Below, piece by piece: positions 1 through 6,965 of a stretch of 64,000 nucleotides of DNA. Where the stretch lies: the IMG/VR virus record IMGVR_UViG_3300046674_000362, positions 1-64,000 of that record, one strand, 5' to 3'. A program made the position numbers and the translations under genes. The stretch is from a virus. Position 1 is the stretch's first letter, and the number at the start of each line of letters is the position of its first letter. The notes under the pieces were generated by a model. That model did not search any database, was not told where the DNA came from, and saw only the letters and a program-made list of their open reading frames with translations.

Positions 1-880
1 CGTCCACCGGCAGCAGCCACCCGAACGGCTCATCCGGGCGCACGGCGATGAGGCCGACGCATGCCTGAATGGCCTTTGGACCCAGCAGGTACTTGCTCGA
101 CTGCTCACTGAAGCGGCCCAGCACCTTGATGTCGAATTCCTCGGGGGTGTACTGCTTCTTTTTCTCGGCAACAAATTCCTCGGACACGATAGGCGAGTCC
201 GCCGAGCTGAATACCAGGGAGTTCCACGATCCGCCCTCGGCCTTCGACAGCGTATGGTGCGTGTCGTAGAAGAACCCGGACGAGCGGGTAGGCTGCGACG
301 CGATACACATGCGGTTGCGCTTGTCCGTCAACGCCCCGGTGATAACCCCGAAATTGGCGTCAGGCACGCCCGAGGCTTCGTCAACGAGGAACAGCAGCCA
401 GTCGCGGTGAGCGCCCGCAAGGTTCTCAGGCGAGCCGCGCGGCGCGGTCTTGGCGACGATCCACCATGACAGCTTGAAGCCCTTCACGAATACGCGCTCG
501 GCCTGCACCTCGAAATACTCGGCAATCCATGCGTGCGGGCCGCTCTTGATCTTGCCCATCAGGTCGGCGAACTCTTTCCATACGCCGTCAGAAACAGTCG
601 TCAGCTTCGGGGCGGATAGGATCGTGTTGCTGTTGTGATAGCAAAGCAGGTGCCACAGGCCGATGATGCCGTAGCCTGCGGTCTTGCCGGTGCCGTGGCC
701 GGACGAAATCGAGGTGCGGGAACCCGGCTCCTGCACGCTCTCGAACATTTCCCATTGCTGATGGGTCGGGATGGTGCGGCACACCTCAATGGCGAACCTG
801 GGGAGGTCGTAGGCGTAGCGCTTGGCGAATTCCGTGTAGCGCGGGTCTTGCAGCAGAGTGAGCTTCGATGTTGCGGCCAC
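1..880 (-). CDS. terL: Terminase large subunit (5' part; gene runs off the left edge)
   Basis: DNA-packaging motor ATPase and nuclease that loads DNA into the prohead. The frame is open from a GTG at 880 to base 1, so about 293 N-terminal residues are present. I see a Walker A motif SSGHGTGKT (about residues 59-67) and a hydrophobic Walker B strand ending LFLVDEASG (about residue 160), as in large terminases; the nuclease domain lies outside the window. It begins 4 nt after the stop of the terminase small-subunit-like gene, in the usual TerS-TerL order. The GTG start is inferred from the reading frame; no strong ribosome-binding site is seen. Confidence 0.88.
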   Translation of the reverse strand, partial: MAATSKLTLLQDPRYTEFAKRYAYDLPRFAIEVCRTIPTHQQWEMFESVQEPGSRTSISSGHGTGKTAGYGIIGLWHLLCYHNSNTILSAPKLTTVSDGVWKEFADLMGKIKSGPHAWIAEYFEVQAERVFVKGFKLSWWIVAKTAPRGSPENLAGAHRDWLLFLVDEASGVPDANFGVITGALTDKRNRMCIASQPTRSSGFFYDTHHTLSKAEGGSWNSLVFSSADSPIVSEEFVAEKKKQYTPEEFDIKVLGRFSEQSSKYLLGPKAIQACVGLIAVRPDEPFGWLLPVD

Positions 881-884
881 AGCC

Positions 885-1772
885 TCACTCCCTCACATCC
901 ACGTCCACGGCATCGGCAGCACGGCGCTGGCGCTCCAGCACCTTCCTGCGGTTCTCCTGCATCTGCGCGTAACCGGCCGCGTAGAAGTCGTCCAGCTCGG
1001 CGGTCGATGCCATCGTGTGCGTAATCTCGCCGGTCGTTTCAACCTGATCCTTCCAGCCCGCGAGGTTCTTGGTAGCAAACACGGCAAAGCGCGGCTCATA
1101 TACACCAGACATCCCGCCCTCAACCAGCAGACTTTCCTGGGCGTCCCTCGCGCGCGCGTATGCGTAAGAAAATTCCGGGCGCTTGAGGGCTCCAGCTTGG
1201 TCTTTTTCGGTTGCCCAGTCGTGAAGCGTCTGCCGGGTAACGCCGATCTTGGCGGCGAAGCGCGTCAGGGTCGGGAACGTGTTGACGACGAGCTTCTGTT
1301 CGGTTCGGGTCTTGCCGTCCTTGTCCACCACGTCCACGTCTACAACCCGCTGCACCTCTATGTCGAAGTAGGAAATCAGCTCGGCGACGAACTCGGGGCG
1401 GTACTCACTTGGGCGGCCGACAGGGCGACGGCCGAGGGCCAGCGCCAAGTCCCGTTGGGACAGGCCAGAGGCTCCTGCAGGGGGTTCTTCCGCAGGGTGC
1501 GGAGGTGCCTTTTCTTCCCCCTTGGCCGAAACTTTCGGGGTCTTGGTAGTCGAAACTTTCGGGCGCGGCGAAACTTTCGGGGCTTCGTCTTGTTTCGGTG
1601 CCTGGGAGGCGCTTTCCCCTCCCCTCGTCCAGCCCTCACGCTCGGCAGTCTTGCTCACCGCGACGCGGCTGCACCCGAACTTGTCGGCGACCGTCTGGAA
1701 CGATACGCTGGCGTCGCCGCCCTCCCACATTGCGCGGGCTTCCGCCCACTGCTCTTTGCTCAACCGTGCCAT
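885..1772 (-). CDS. terS: Terminase small subunit-like DNA-binding protein
   Basis: 295 residues, probably recognising packaging-initiation DNA. The N-terminus looks like a homeodomain-type HTH (SKEQWAEARAMWEGG..SFQTVADKFG). A Pro/Lys/Glu-rich linker (about 55-100) contains repeated KVS motifs. The C-terminal half has the pattern of phage packaging proteins: GRPSEYRPEF, a long helix, FAAKIGVTRQTLHDWA and then FSYAYARARDAQE. It sits directly upstream of the large terminase. It is longer than typical TerS proteins because of the extra N-terminal HTH and linker. Family assignment is from pattern and position. Confidence 0.7.
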   Translation of the reverse strand: MARLSKEQWAEARAMWEGGDASVSFQTVADKFGCSRVAVSKTAEREGWTRGGESASQAPKQDEAPKVSPRPKVSTTKTPKVSAKGEEKAPPHPAEEPPAGASGLSQRDLALALGRRPVGRPSEYRPEFVAELISYFDIEVQRVVDVDVVDKDGKTRTEQKLVVNTFPTLTRFAAKIGVTRQTLHDWATEKDQAGALKRPEFSYAYARARDAQESLLVEGGMSGVYEPRFAVFATKNLAGWKDQVETTGEITHTMASTAELDDFYAAGYAQMQENRRKVLERQRRAADAVDVDVRE

Positions 1773-1798
1773 GCACTGCCCCTATGCTGCTCTATGGC

Positions 1799-2002
1799 TC
1801 ATGATGCCGGGCACAGCGAGACAGCAGAGGCCGAGTTTTCCCGCGTGCCTTCATCGGCCATGTGCGTTGCGACCATCAGGACCAGGATCAGGACAGCGGC
1901 ACGGATCATGCGCTTGGTCGGGCGACCCGGCTCAACCATGTGCAGCAGCCCATAGGCAGCGAGCCACGAGAGGATTTTTCCGACAATGAACAGCGCGCCC
2001 AT
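1799..2002 (-). CDS. Small two-helix membrane protein
   Basis: 67 residues with two hydrophobic stretches (about 3-20 and 32-46, the second AAVLILVLMVA), consistent with a small inner-membrane protein. Its ATG overlaps the TGA of the upstream HTH gene (ATGA), implying translational coupling. Function unknown; it lies between a regulator and the terminase genes and has no lysis-gene neighbours, so I do not call it a holin. Confidence 0.5.
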   Translation of the reverse strand: MGALFIVGKILSWLAAYGLLHMVEPGRPTKRMIRAAVLILVLMVATHMADEGTRENSASAVSLCPAS

Positions 2003-2700
2003 CAGAACAGGTCCAGTTGCGGGATGAACGAGGCGAGCGGGCCTTCCTTCCCCTTGGCGATGGCAAGGCAGTGTTCCTCGATCAGCGCGCGGCGGTTGCT
2101 TGACTCCTTCAGCGGGATCATGGCCGCCTCCAGGCGCTCCACGGCGGCGGTCAGCTTGGTCCCGGCGCGCAGCTCTTCCCAGGCGGCCGGATTCAGCTCT
2201 TGCACGCGGCCCAGCGCATCGTTCACGGCCTCGGCAGCGACGGTGACGGCCTGAAGGTCCACGCGGGCGACGGCGCGTTCGCTCCCGTAGCGGACAAACG
2301 CCTCGGTCATCGCCGTAACCTGCGACTGGACGAGCTGCTCGAAGCCCCGGAACATGGCGAAACTTTCGGCCGCGACCGGATCGCGCTCCGGGTGCGGGGA
2401 AATACCCATCAGGTAGTCCACCGACACGGAGTACGCCTTGCTCATGTTCAGCAGGAACTTCCAGTCATCGGGCACCTTGCGCTCGCCGCTCTCGATCTGG
2501 CTGAGCTGGGTCGAGTTCTTGTAGCCGAGGCGCTGGGCCGCCTCTACAGCGGTCAGGCCATTCATCACGCGCGCCGAAACCATCCGTTCGCGCATCAGCT
2601 CCCTCTCGCGCGGCACGTCCTTGTTGCGCACGAAGCGCTTGGACGGGGCGCTTGGCACGCCTTCCAGCGCAATGGTGACGACTTCCTCGGTGTTGCTCAT
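2002..2700 (-). CDS. XRE-family HTH regulator with long C-terminal region
   Basis: 232 residues. An XRE (Cro/CI-type) HTH spans about residues 33-98, with AAQRLGYKNSTQLSQIESGERKVP as the DNA-reading region, followed by VSVDYLMGIS. The remaining ~130 residues are helical and Ala/Glu-rich, with no peptidase S24 signature, so it is not a self-cleaving repressor. It overlaps the DUF1367 gene upstream by 4 bp and the small membrane gene downstream. Position just before the terminase genes would fit a switch from early to packaging expression, but that is inference. Confidence 0.65.
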   Translation of the reverse strand: MSNTEEVVTIALEGVPSAPSKRFVRNKDVPRERELMRERMVSARVMNGLTAVEAAQRLGYKNSTQLSQIESGERKVPDDWKFLLNMSKAYSVSVDYLMGISPHPERDPVAAESFAMFRGFEQLVQSQVTAMTEAFVRYGSERAVARVDLQAVTVAAEAVNDALGRVQELNPAAWEELRAGTKLTAAVERLEAAMIPLKESSNRRALIEEHCLAIAKGKEGPLASFIPQLDLF

Positions 2701-3158
2701 ACCATCCCCAGTATTTGATTAACGTAGTTGTCCAAATTCGCCCGATTTTGGTAATGGGCCAGTATCTTTTGCAGCAGAACGTCGGCGACAGCGCTATACA
2801 GGCGCTCGAAGTCCTCGGGCTTCATGCGGCCAAAGCTGATCGACTTGGCCTTGACGCGCATATCGCCGTTGATGCGGTAGGTAACGGTGAAGAACCCGGC
2901 CGCGATGGTCACGTCCTCGCGGAACTGTTCAAAGTCCTTCTGCACCGGGAAGCCCTTGTATTCGCCCTGGGGCGGGTTGAACGCATCGAATCCGACGCGC
3001 AGCAGGGCGAAGAACTTCCGGTGGAACATCGGGTTGCGCACCTGCTTGACCTCGGCGCGCACCAGCACGCCCTGTTTGATCTTGGCGATCTTCTCGGCCT
3101 CCAGCTCGTCGGCCGGGTACAGAAAGCCCTTGGGGTGCTTCAGCAGCAGGATGTCCAT
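2697..3158 (-). CDS. DUF1367 family phage protein
   Basis: 153 residues resembling DUF1367, a family of unknown role found among phage recombination and early genes: VRNPMFHRKFFALLRVGFDAF near residues 41-61, then FEQFREDVTIAAGFF and the segment AKSISFGRMKPEDFERLYS. It overlaps both neighbours by a few bases and sits with a DUF1064 nuclease-like gene, fitting a recombination or replication accessory role. Confidence 0.65.
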   Translation of the reverse strand: MDILLLKHPKGFLYPADELEAEKIAKIKQGVLVRAEVKQVRNPMFHRKFFALLRVGFDAFNPPQGEYKGFPVQKDFEQFREDVTIAAGFFTVTYRINGDMRVKAKSISFGRMKPEDFERLYSAVADVLLQKILAHYQNRANLDNYVNQILGMV

Positions 3159-3536
3159 TCAGGCGGCTTCCTCGGTGCGTTCCCGCGCAAACGGGAACAA
3201 GGCGTGCAGCAGGCCGGATCGGTGCGCATGCTCACCGCGCGGCCAGTCGTTCACCCCTACGCTGCGCTGGACCACAATGCTGGCGTCCTTGCAGTCGCCG
3301 ACCGGCAGCGGGCCGCTTTCGGTGCCCAGGCAATACAGGGCGGTCTGCCTGCGGGCGCTGTTGTGCTTCGTGTGGACGGCGAGCCGCAGGATGTCGCACA
3401 GGTAGGTCACATACATATTCGCCATGCGCGGAGGCAGATTGACCAGCTCCGCGATCTGCGCCGCACTGGCGGTTTTCTCGCGCGCCACCAGGGCGATGAT
3501 CGCTTCCAGGCGCTCAATCGCGCGCGGCGTGTCCAT
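3159..3536 (-). CDS. Small winged-helix-like protein
   Basis: About 125 residues from an ATG at 3536 that has AAGG eight bases upstream; a GTG at 3566, overlapping the previous stop, is an alternative adding ten residues. The N-terminal half (IERLEAIIALVAREKTASAAQIAELVNLPPRMANMYVTYL) reads like a winged helix as in MarR/ROK-type DNA binders. The C-terminal half is unlike anything I recognise. A regulatory role is inferred only from the fold-like pattern. Confidence 0.5.
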   Translation of the reverse strand: MDTPRAIERLEAIIALVAREKTASAAQIAELVNLPPRMANMYVTYLCDILRLAVHTKHNSARRQTALYCLGTESGPLPVGDCKDASIVVQRSVGVNDWPRGEHAHRSGLLHALFPFARERTEEAA

Positions 3537-3562
3537 GCGACAGCCTTGATAGGTGATCCCGC

Positions 3563-4024
3563 TCACTTGCTACTCTCTCGAATCAGGATGCCGTGTACGG
3601 TCATCATCAGGTGCTTCTTGTTGCGGTAGGCGGCCAGCTTGCGCGTGACATCGCTTTTGAAGTCCTCGACCACCTGCGCGCCGTTCTCCATGTAGGTGAA
3701 GTCGGCCTTGTAGCGCAGCGCGGGCTTCCTGCGCCCTTCGCCCAGGTCGCACGCCGGGGCCAGGACAAAGTAGACGCCGCGCTTCAGGTCCGTGATCTGC
3801 TCCATCGCCTGCATCCGGCACAGCTCGACGTAGCGGGCATACTCGCCTTCACTGTCCCACGTCACGCCATCCACCACCACCTTGCGATTACGGAACTTCG
3901 GGCGCTTGGCAGGCGCAGCTTCAACCACCGGGCGGCCACCAGCGCCAGCGGTGCGGGCCTGGGCCAGCGCCAGATCGGCGGCGGACCAGCGGCCTCCCTT
4001 GCTGCGGTTGAATGAGGTTGCCAC
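3563..4024 (-). CDS. DUF1064-like nuclease (PD-(D/E)XK type)
   Basis: 153 residues from a GTG start. Matches the DUF1064 pattern: WDSEGEYARYVELCRM (conserved Glu), then LKRGVYFVLAPA, LRYKADFTYMENGAQVVEDFKS and a final helix with RNKKHLMMTVHG. D and E..K around ADF and VEDFKSD are the likely metal site. Members are suspected Holliday-junction resolvase-type nucleases of phages. The basic N-terminal ~40 residues are extra. It fits the recombination and replication genes of this operon; activity is inferred. Confidence 0.62.
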   Translation of the reverse strand: MATSFNRSKGGRWSAADLALAQARTAGAGGRPVVEAAPAKRPKFRNRKVVVDGVTWDSEGEYARYVELCRMQAMEQITDLKRGVYFVLAPACDLGEGRRKPALRYKADFTYMENGAQVVEDFKSDVTRKLAAYRNKKHLMMTVHGILIRESSK

Positions 4025-4036
4025 AGCGCGCGGTCC

Positions 4037-4342
4037 TTACAGTGGTTGGAACTGAGCCTTCAGGCCCATGAGCGCGTTCAGGTCGGCGATGGCCCAGCCG
4101 GTGATGTAGTGGAAGCGGATCAGGATGGCCGACGTGACGCTGACTTTCTTGCTGCGGACCTTGCTGATGACGGCTGGCGGCAGCTTCATCGCGCGCGACA
4201 GGGCTGCGTCGTTCTTGAGTTTCAGGCGCTCCAGCATCGTGTCCAGCAGATGCGCCGGGGTGTAGTCGGGGTCGTCGAGGTGATTCTCGGTCAGGGCGAT
4301 GATGTGGGCGTTCGGCGCGGCTTTCTTTTGTTCAGCACTCAT
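4037..4342 (-). CDS. Small HTH regulator, probably autoregulated
   Basis: About 101 residues from ATG 4342. The segment DAALSRAMKLPPAVISKVRSKKVSVTSAILIRF reads as an XRE-like HTH (about 52-85). The frame is open back to 4429, but that extension would run through a promoter and a 15-bp-arm palindrome lying just upstream, so the shorter start is preferred. The palindrome overlaps the likely -10 and transcript start, suggesting that this or another phage HTH protein binds there. Confidence 0.55.
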   Translation of the reverse strand: MSAEQKKAAPNAHIIALTENHLDDPDYTPAHLLDTMLERLKLKNDAALSRAMKLPPAVISKVRSKKVSVTSAILIRFHYITGWAIADLNALMGLKAQFQPL

Positions 4343-4363
4343 TGCGGGGCTCTCTGAAATGAA

Positions 4364-4402
4364 AATAGGGACTCCAATGCCTATGCAATTGGAGTCCCTA
4401 TT
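4364..4402. promoter_or_regulatory. Perfect 15-bp inverted repeat (operator candidate)
   Basis: AATAGGGACTCCAAT at 4364-4378 is perfectly inverted at 4388-4402 with a 9-nt gap. On the minus strand it begins inside the -10 hexamer of the promoter at 4400-4429 and covers the expected transcript start, the classic place for a repressor site. It is poor in GC at its ends and lacks a clean U-tract, so a terminator is less likely. Confidence 0.6.
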
Positions 4403-4429
4403 ACTGACAGCAATATATTTGAATGTCAA
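4400..4429 (-). promoter_or_regulatory. Sigma70-type promoter for the small HTH regulator
   Basis: Read on the minus strand: TTGACA at 4429-4424, an 18-nt spacer and AGTAAT at 4405-4400, in an AT-rich interval (4403-4484) that otherwise holds no gene. Transcription would start near 4393, within the palindrome, and run into the gene starting at 4342. Confidence 0.5.
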
Positions 4430-4484
4430 TATTCTAAGGTAAATTTATTGGCTTTGAGAATCTGAACTATTGCAATGCTTATAT

Positions 4485-4775
4485 CTACGGGCGCAATAAT
4501 GCCGCCTTAGCCGGTGCCGACAGCGCCTCATGCTTCGCTGCACGGAACTCCACCAGTCGCCGATACTCGGTCGCTACGTCCTGCTGCTGCTTCTTCATCG
4601 CCTCTACCCCATCGTCCTTGAGCGTCTGGTTGTACACCTCTTGCCGTCGAGCCTTCGGCATCGCCGCCAACATGCGCAGCTCACAACACACCCTACCCTT
4701 CTTCATCCTGCCCGAGAACGTCAGGCACCACTCGCACGGCCCCTGCTCGGCCTGGGTTAAGAGGTCGCCGCCCAT
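4485..4775 (-). CDS. Hypothetical protein with Cys pairs
   Basis: 96 residues, unrecognised. The N-terminus carries CEWCLTFSGRMKKGRVCCELR, a Cys arrangement that could bind zinc, followed by charged helices (AMKKQQQDVATEYRRLVEFRAAKHEA). The ATG at 4775 lies inside the 3' end of the upstream gene (19-bp overlap), implying coupled translation. No promoter separates it from the upstream operon. Confidence 0.5.
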   Translation of the reverse strand: MGGDLLTQAEQGPCEWCLTFSGRMKKGRVCCELRMLAAMPKARRQEVYNQTLKDDGVEAMKKQQQDVATEYRRLVEFRAAKHEALSAPAKAALLRP

Positions 4776-6097
4776 GCCGCGTATCCATGTGTGCGCATGA
4801 GTTCATACAGGACGCGGGCGTGCTCCGGTTCGAGGTCGAACGGCTTCCTGCCGGGGATGCGCAGGTGCAGCGAGCCATCCGACATCACGCCAGCCAGGAA
4901 GCGCTCGGCTCCCGCATCACGCGCCTGGGCATCTGTCCTAAATGGGGTGATTTCGGACGTGGCAAACGGGCGCGTCAGGATCGGCAGGCCGCCGAGGATG
5001 CTGACGGGCTCCAAAGCGGCGGGCTCTGGTGCCAATTCTGGCACTTTTACGGCTGCCTGCTCAGGCTGCGCGTCGGGGGCGGCCTCGGCACTGGCCACCC
5101 ATGCGGCAGCGGCATCCGGCTCGACAGGCGCGGGCGCGGCCGGTGCCGGGGCGGCTGCTTCCGGGTCGGCCTGCGCTACCCACTCGGCAGCAGTCGCGGC
5201 GGTGGGCGCAGCCTGGGCCGATTCGGCAAGCGCTTCCTCCAGGCGCGCGACAGTCTCGCAGTCGTCGCACAGCAAGGCGCGCTCGGCGGCGCTGCGCGGG
5301 TCATCGGCGTGCGGGCCGCAGTTCATCGTGCAGCGCTTCGAGCCCGGCACATATGCGGCCAGGGCGGCAGGGTCGGCGCGCGGGAACTCAATCGCGGCCG
5401 GGGTCGGGGCGGTGCGCGCCGTCACTACCGGGGCGGCCAGCTCGACGGCAGCCGGGGGCTGGTCGGCGGGCTTCTTCTTTGCGGCCTCGCCGAGCGTCCA
5501 CATTTTCGCCCGCATAACCACGCGGCCGTCGCGCATCGCATCGCGCAGGTAGCTGGACGGGTGATGCTTCGGTGGCAAGCCCATCACACGCACCAGCATT
5601 TCAGTCGGCACCGGCTCGCCGTCGGCGGCGCGCAGGCATTCAAGCGCCAGCTCGACCTTCGTTGGCGCGCGTACTGGCGCGGGGGCTTTAGCGGTAGGCG
5701 GGATCAGGGGCACGCCTTCCTTGCGCGTCACCGGCACGTCGATGTCCAGCGGGGCGGCGGCAACCTCCAACTTCTTCGCGGCAGCGGCGGCAGCGGCGGC
5801 AGCGGCGGCAGCGGCGGCAGCGGCGGCGGACTTGCGCAGCCAAGCATCCTGGGCCACGTTGTTGCCCAGGTCGGTTCGAGTGCTCTCGATCACTGCGTCC
5901 GCGCGGCGGAACGACATCACCGTGCGGCCATTCGGTGCGAGAAAGGGTTCTTCCACGATCAGGCCGCCTTTGATTTCGTCGGCGATCTGCGGGCGCACCG
6001 TTTCGAGGTCGATGTCCAGGCGGTCGGAAATCTCGACAGTGCGAATGTTCGGATTCGCGGCGATCAGGTCAAGGATTTTTTGCTTCATGGGATGCAT
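4757..6097 (-). CDS. Winged-helix protein with long Ala/Pro-rich linkers
   Basis: About 446 residues from ATG 6097, chosen because GGAG lies eight bases upstream; ATG 6115 is an alternative. The N-terminus (KQKILDLIAANPNIRTVEISDRLDIDLETVRPQI) is a winged-helix DNA-binding pattern. It is followed by a pure Ala run from a 9-bp tandem repeat, a second wHTH-like region near 150-215 (KVELALECLRAADGEPVPTEMLVRVMG), a Cys cluster (CTMNCGPH..CDDCE) and Ala/Pro/Glu linkers. It lies just downstream of the helicase-loader-like gene, so a role in replication or early regulation is plausible but unproven. Confidence 0.55.
   Translation of the reverse strand: MHPMKQKILDLIAANPNIRTVEISDRLDIDLETVRPQIADEIKGGLIVEEPFLAPNGRTVMSFRRADAVIESTRTDLGNNVAQDAWLRKSAAAAAAAAAAAAAAAAAKKLEVAAAPLDIDVPVTRKEGVPLIPPTAKAPAPVRAPTKVELALECLRAADGEPVPTEMLVRVMGLPPKHHPSSYLRDAMRDGRVVMRAKMWTLGEAAKKKPADQPPAAVELAAPVVTARTAPTPAAIEFPRADPAALAAYVPGSKRCTMNCGPHADDPRSAAERALLCDDCETVARLEEALAESAQAAPTAATAAEWVAQADPEAAAPAPAAPAPVEPDAAAAWVASAEAAPDAQPEQAAVKVPELAPEPAALEPVSILGGLPILTRPFATSEITPFRTDAQARDAGAERFLAGVMSDGSLHLRIPGRKPFDLEPEHARVLYELMRTHGYAAWAATS
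5781..5825. repeat. Tandem 9-bp repeat (5 copies) coding poly-alanine
   Basis: gcagcggcg is repeated five times without a break and encodes part of a pure Ala tract in the winged-helix protein. A repeat of this kind can change length by slippage without breaking the frame. Confidence 0.85.
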
Positions 6098-6116
6098 GGG
6101 GTACTCCGCTGTCATG

Positions 6117-6965
6117 TTACGGGGTGCCGGGATCGTCGCCCGGCTCGTTCGGTTCCAGTCTCGCCAGCACATCGCGGGCGTGCTCGACGTGGTAGACGTA
6201 CATCACTTCTCCAGCCGCATGGCGCGCGAGTATCGACCGCGCCCGCTCGATGGCGATGTCTCGCGAGGGCTTCTTGTCCGCCAGCGAGGCCATCGCCTTC
6301 ATTGCAGCAGCGCGGGCCTCGGCTGAGGTCATCGCCTTGCCGTCGGCATCCAGCGGCGGGGGAGGAAGCTGCGGAACAAATGGTGGCACGGCCGGGCATC
6401 CCGGCTTGAGGCGCTTATCCAGCAGCTTTTTCCACCGGGCGGCGGCCTGCGAATAGCTCGCCTGCCGCAGCTCGTACTGCCCGAAGTCCACGGCTGCCCA
6501 GTACACGGCCGGGACCGGCCAGCTATCCTCTCCGGTGCGGCGCTTGCGCATTTCCCGCACGGCGTAGTTGAATGCGTCCTCATAGTCCACGGCCGGGCGG
6601 CACAGGGCGACGAACTGCCCTTCCGTCGGTGCCCAGTCTGTGTACTTGTCCCGGCAACGCTCGATCCCTTCGAGCGCCATCTGGAACGTGATGCCCTCGG
6701 AAATCAGCGTGTTCGACCACGCCTTTTTCCAGTCCGCGACGAGCTGCGGTGACGTGAAGTGCGAACTCCACTTGTGCATGTACATGGTCGCGAAGCGCCC
6801 ATACAGGCGGTCGATGGCCGACAGCATCCGGGGCACCTCGCGGACCCCGCCCATGCCATCGGGCTCTACGACCATCACCTCACGCGGCGCGTTCCACGAA
6901 TTAAGCGTCGATGGTGTAGGGCTCGGCTGCTGGGTAAGCTGGTGCTGCTGCGGCTGCTGGGACAT
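6117..6965 (-). CDS. Lambda P-like replication protein (helicase loader)
   Basis: 282 residues. The central region matches the phage replication protein P pattern: AIDRLYGRFATMYMHKW, then WKKAWSNTLISEGITFQMALEGIERC and WAPTEGQFVALCRP. In lambda, P delivers the host DnaB helicase to the O-origin complex. The first 65 bp overlap the end of the O-like initiator gene, keeping the O-P order. N- and C-terminal Pro/Gln/Ala-rich tails are probably disordered. Confidence 0.72.
   Translation of the reverse strand: MSQQPQQHQLTQQPSPTPSTLNSWNAPREVMVVEPDGMGGVREVPRMLSAIDRLYGRFATMYMHKWSSHFTSPQLVADWKKAWSNTLISEGITFQMALEGIERCRDKYTDWAPTEGQFVALCRPAVDYEDAFNYAVREMRKRRTGEDSWPVPAVYWAAVDFGQYELRQASYSQAAARWKKLLDKRLKPGCPAVPPFVPQLPPPPLDADGKAMTSAEARAAAMKAMASLADKKPSRDIAIERARSILARHAAGEVMYVYHVEHARDVLARLEPNEPGDDPGTP

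Noticed and set aside
1799-2002. Holin call for the small membrane protein near the terminase genes
   Set aside because: The lysis cassette with holin, endolysin and spanins is complete at 18.4-20.3 kb; position and lack of lysis neighbours argue against it.
4343-4429. Longer N-terminus for the small HTH regulator
   Set aside because: It would run through the -35, -10 and palindrome of the gene's own promoter; ATG 4342 follows them.
4787-6409. Open plus-strand frame of 540 codons with Gly-rich repeat
   Set aside because: Complement of the winged-helix protein and its poly-Ala repeat.
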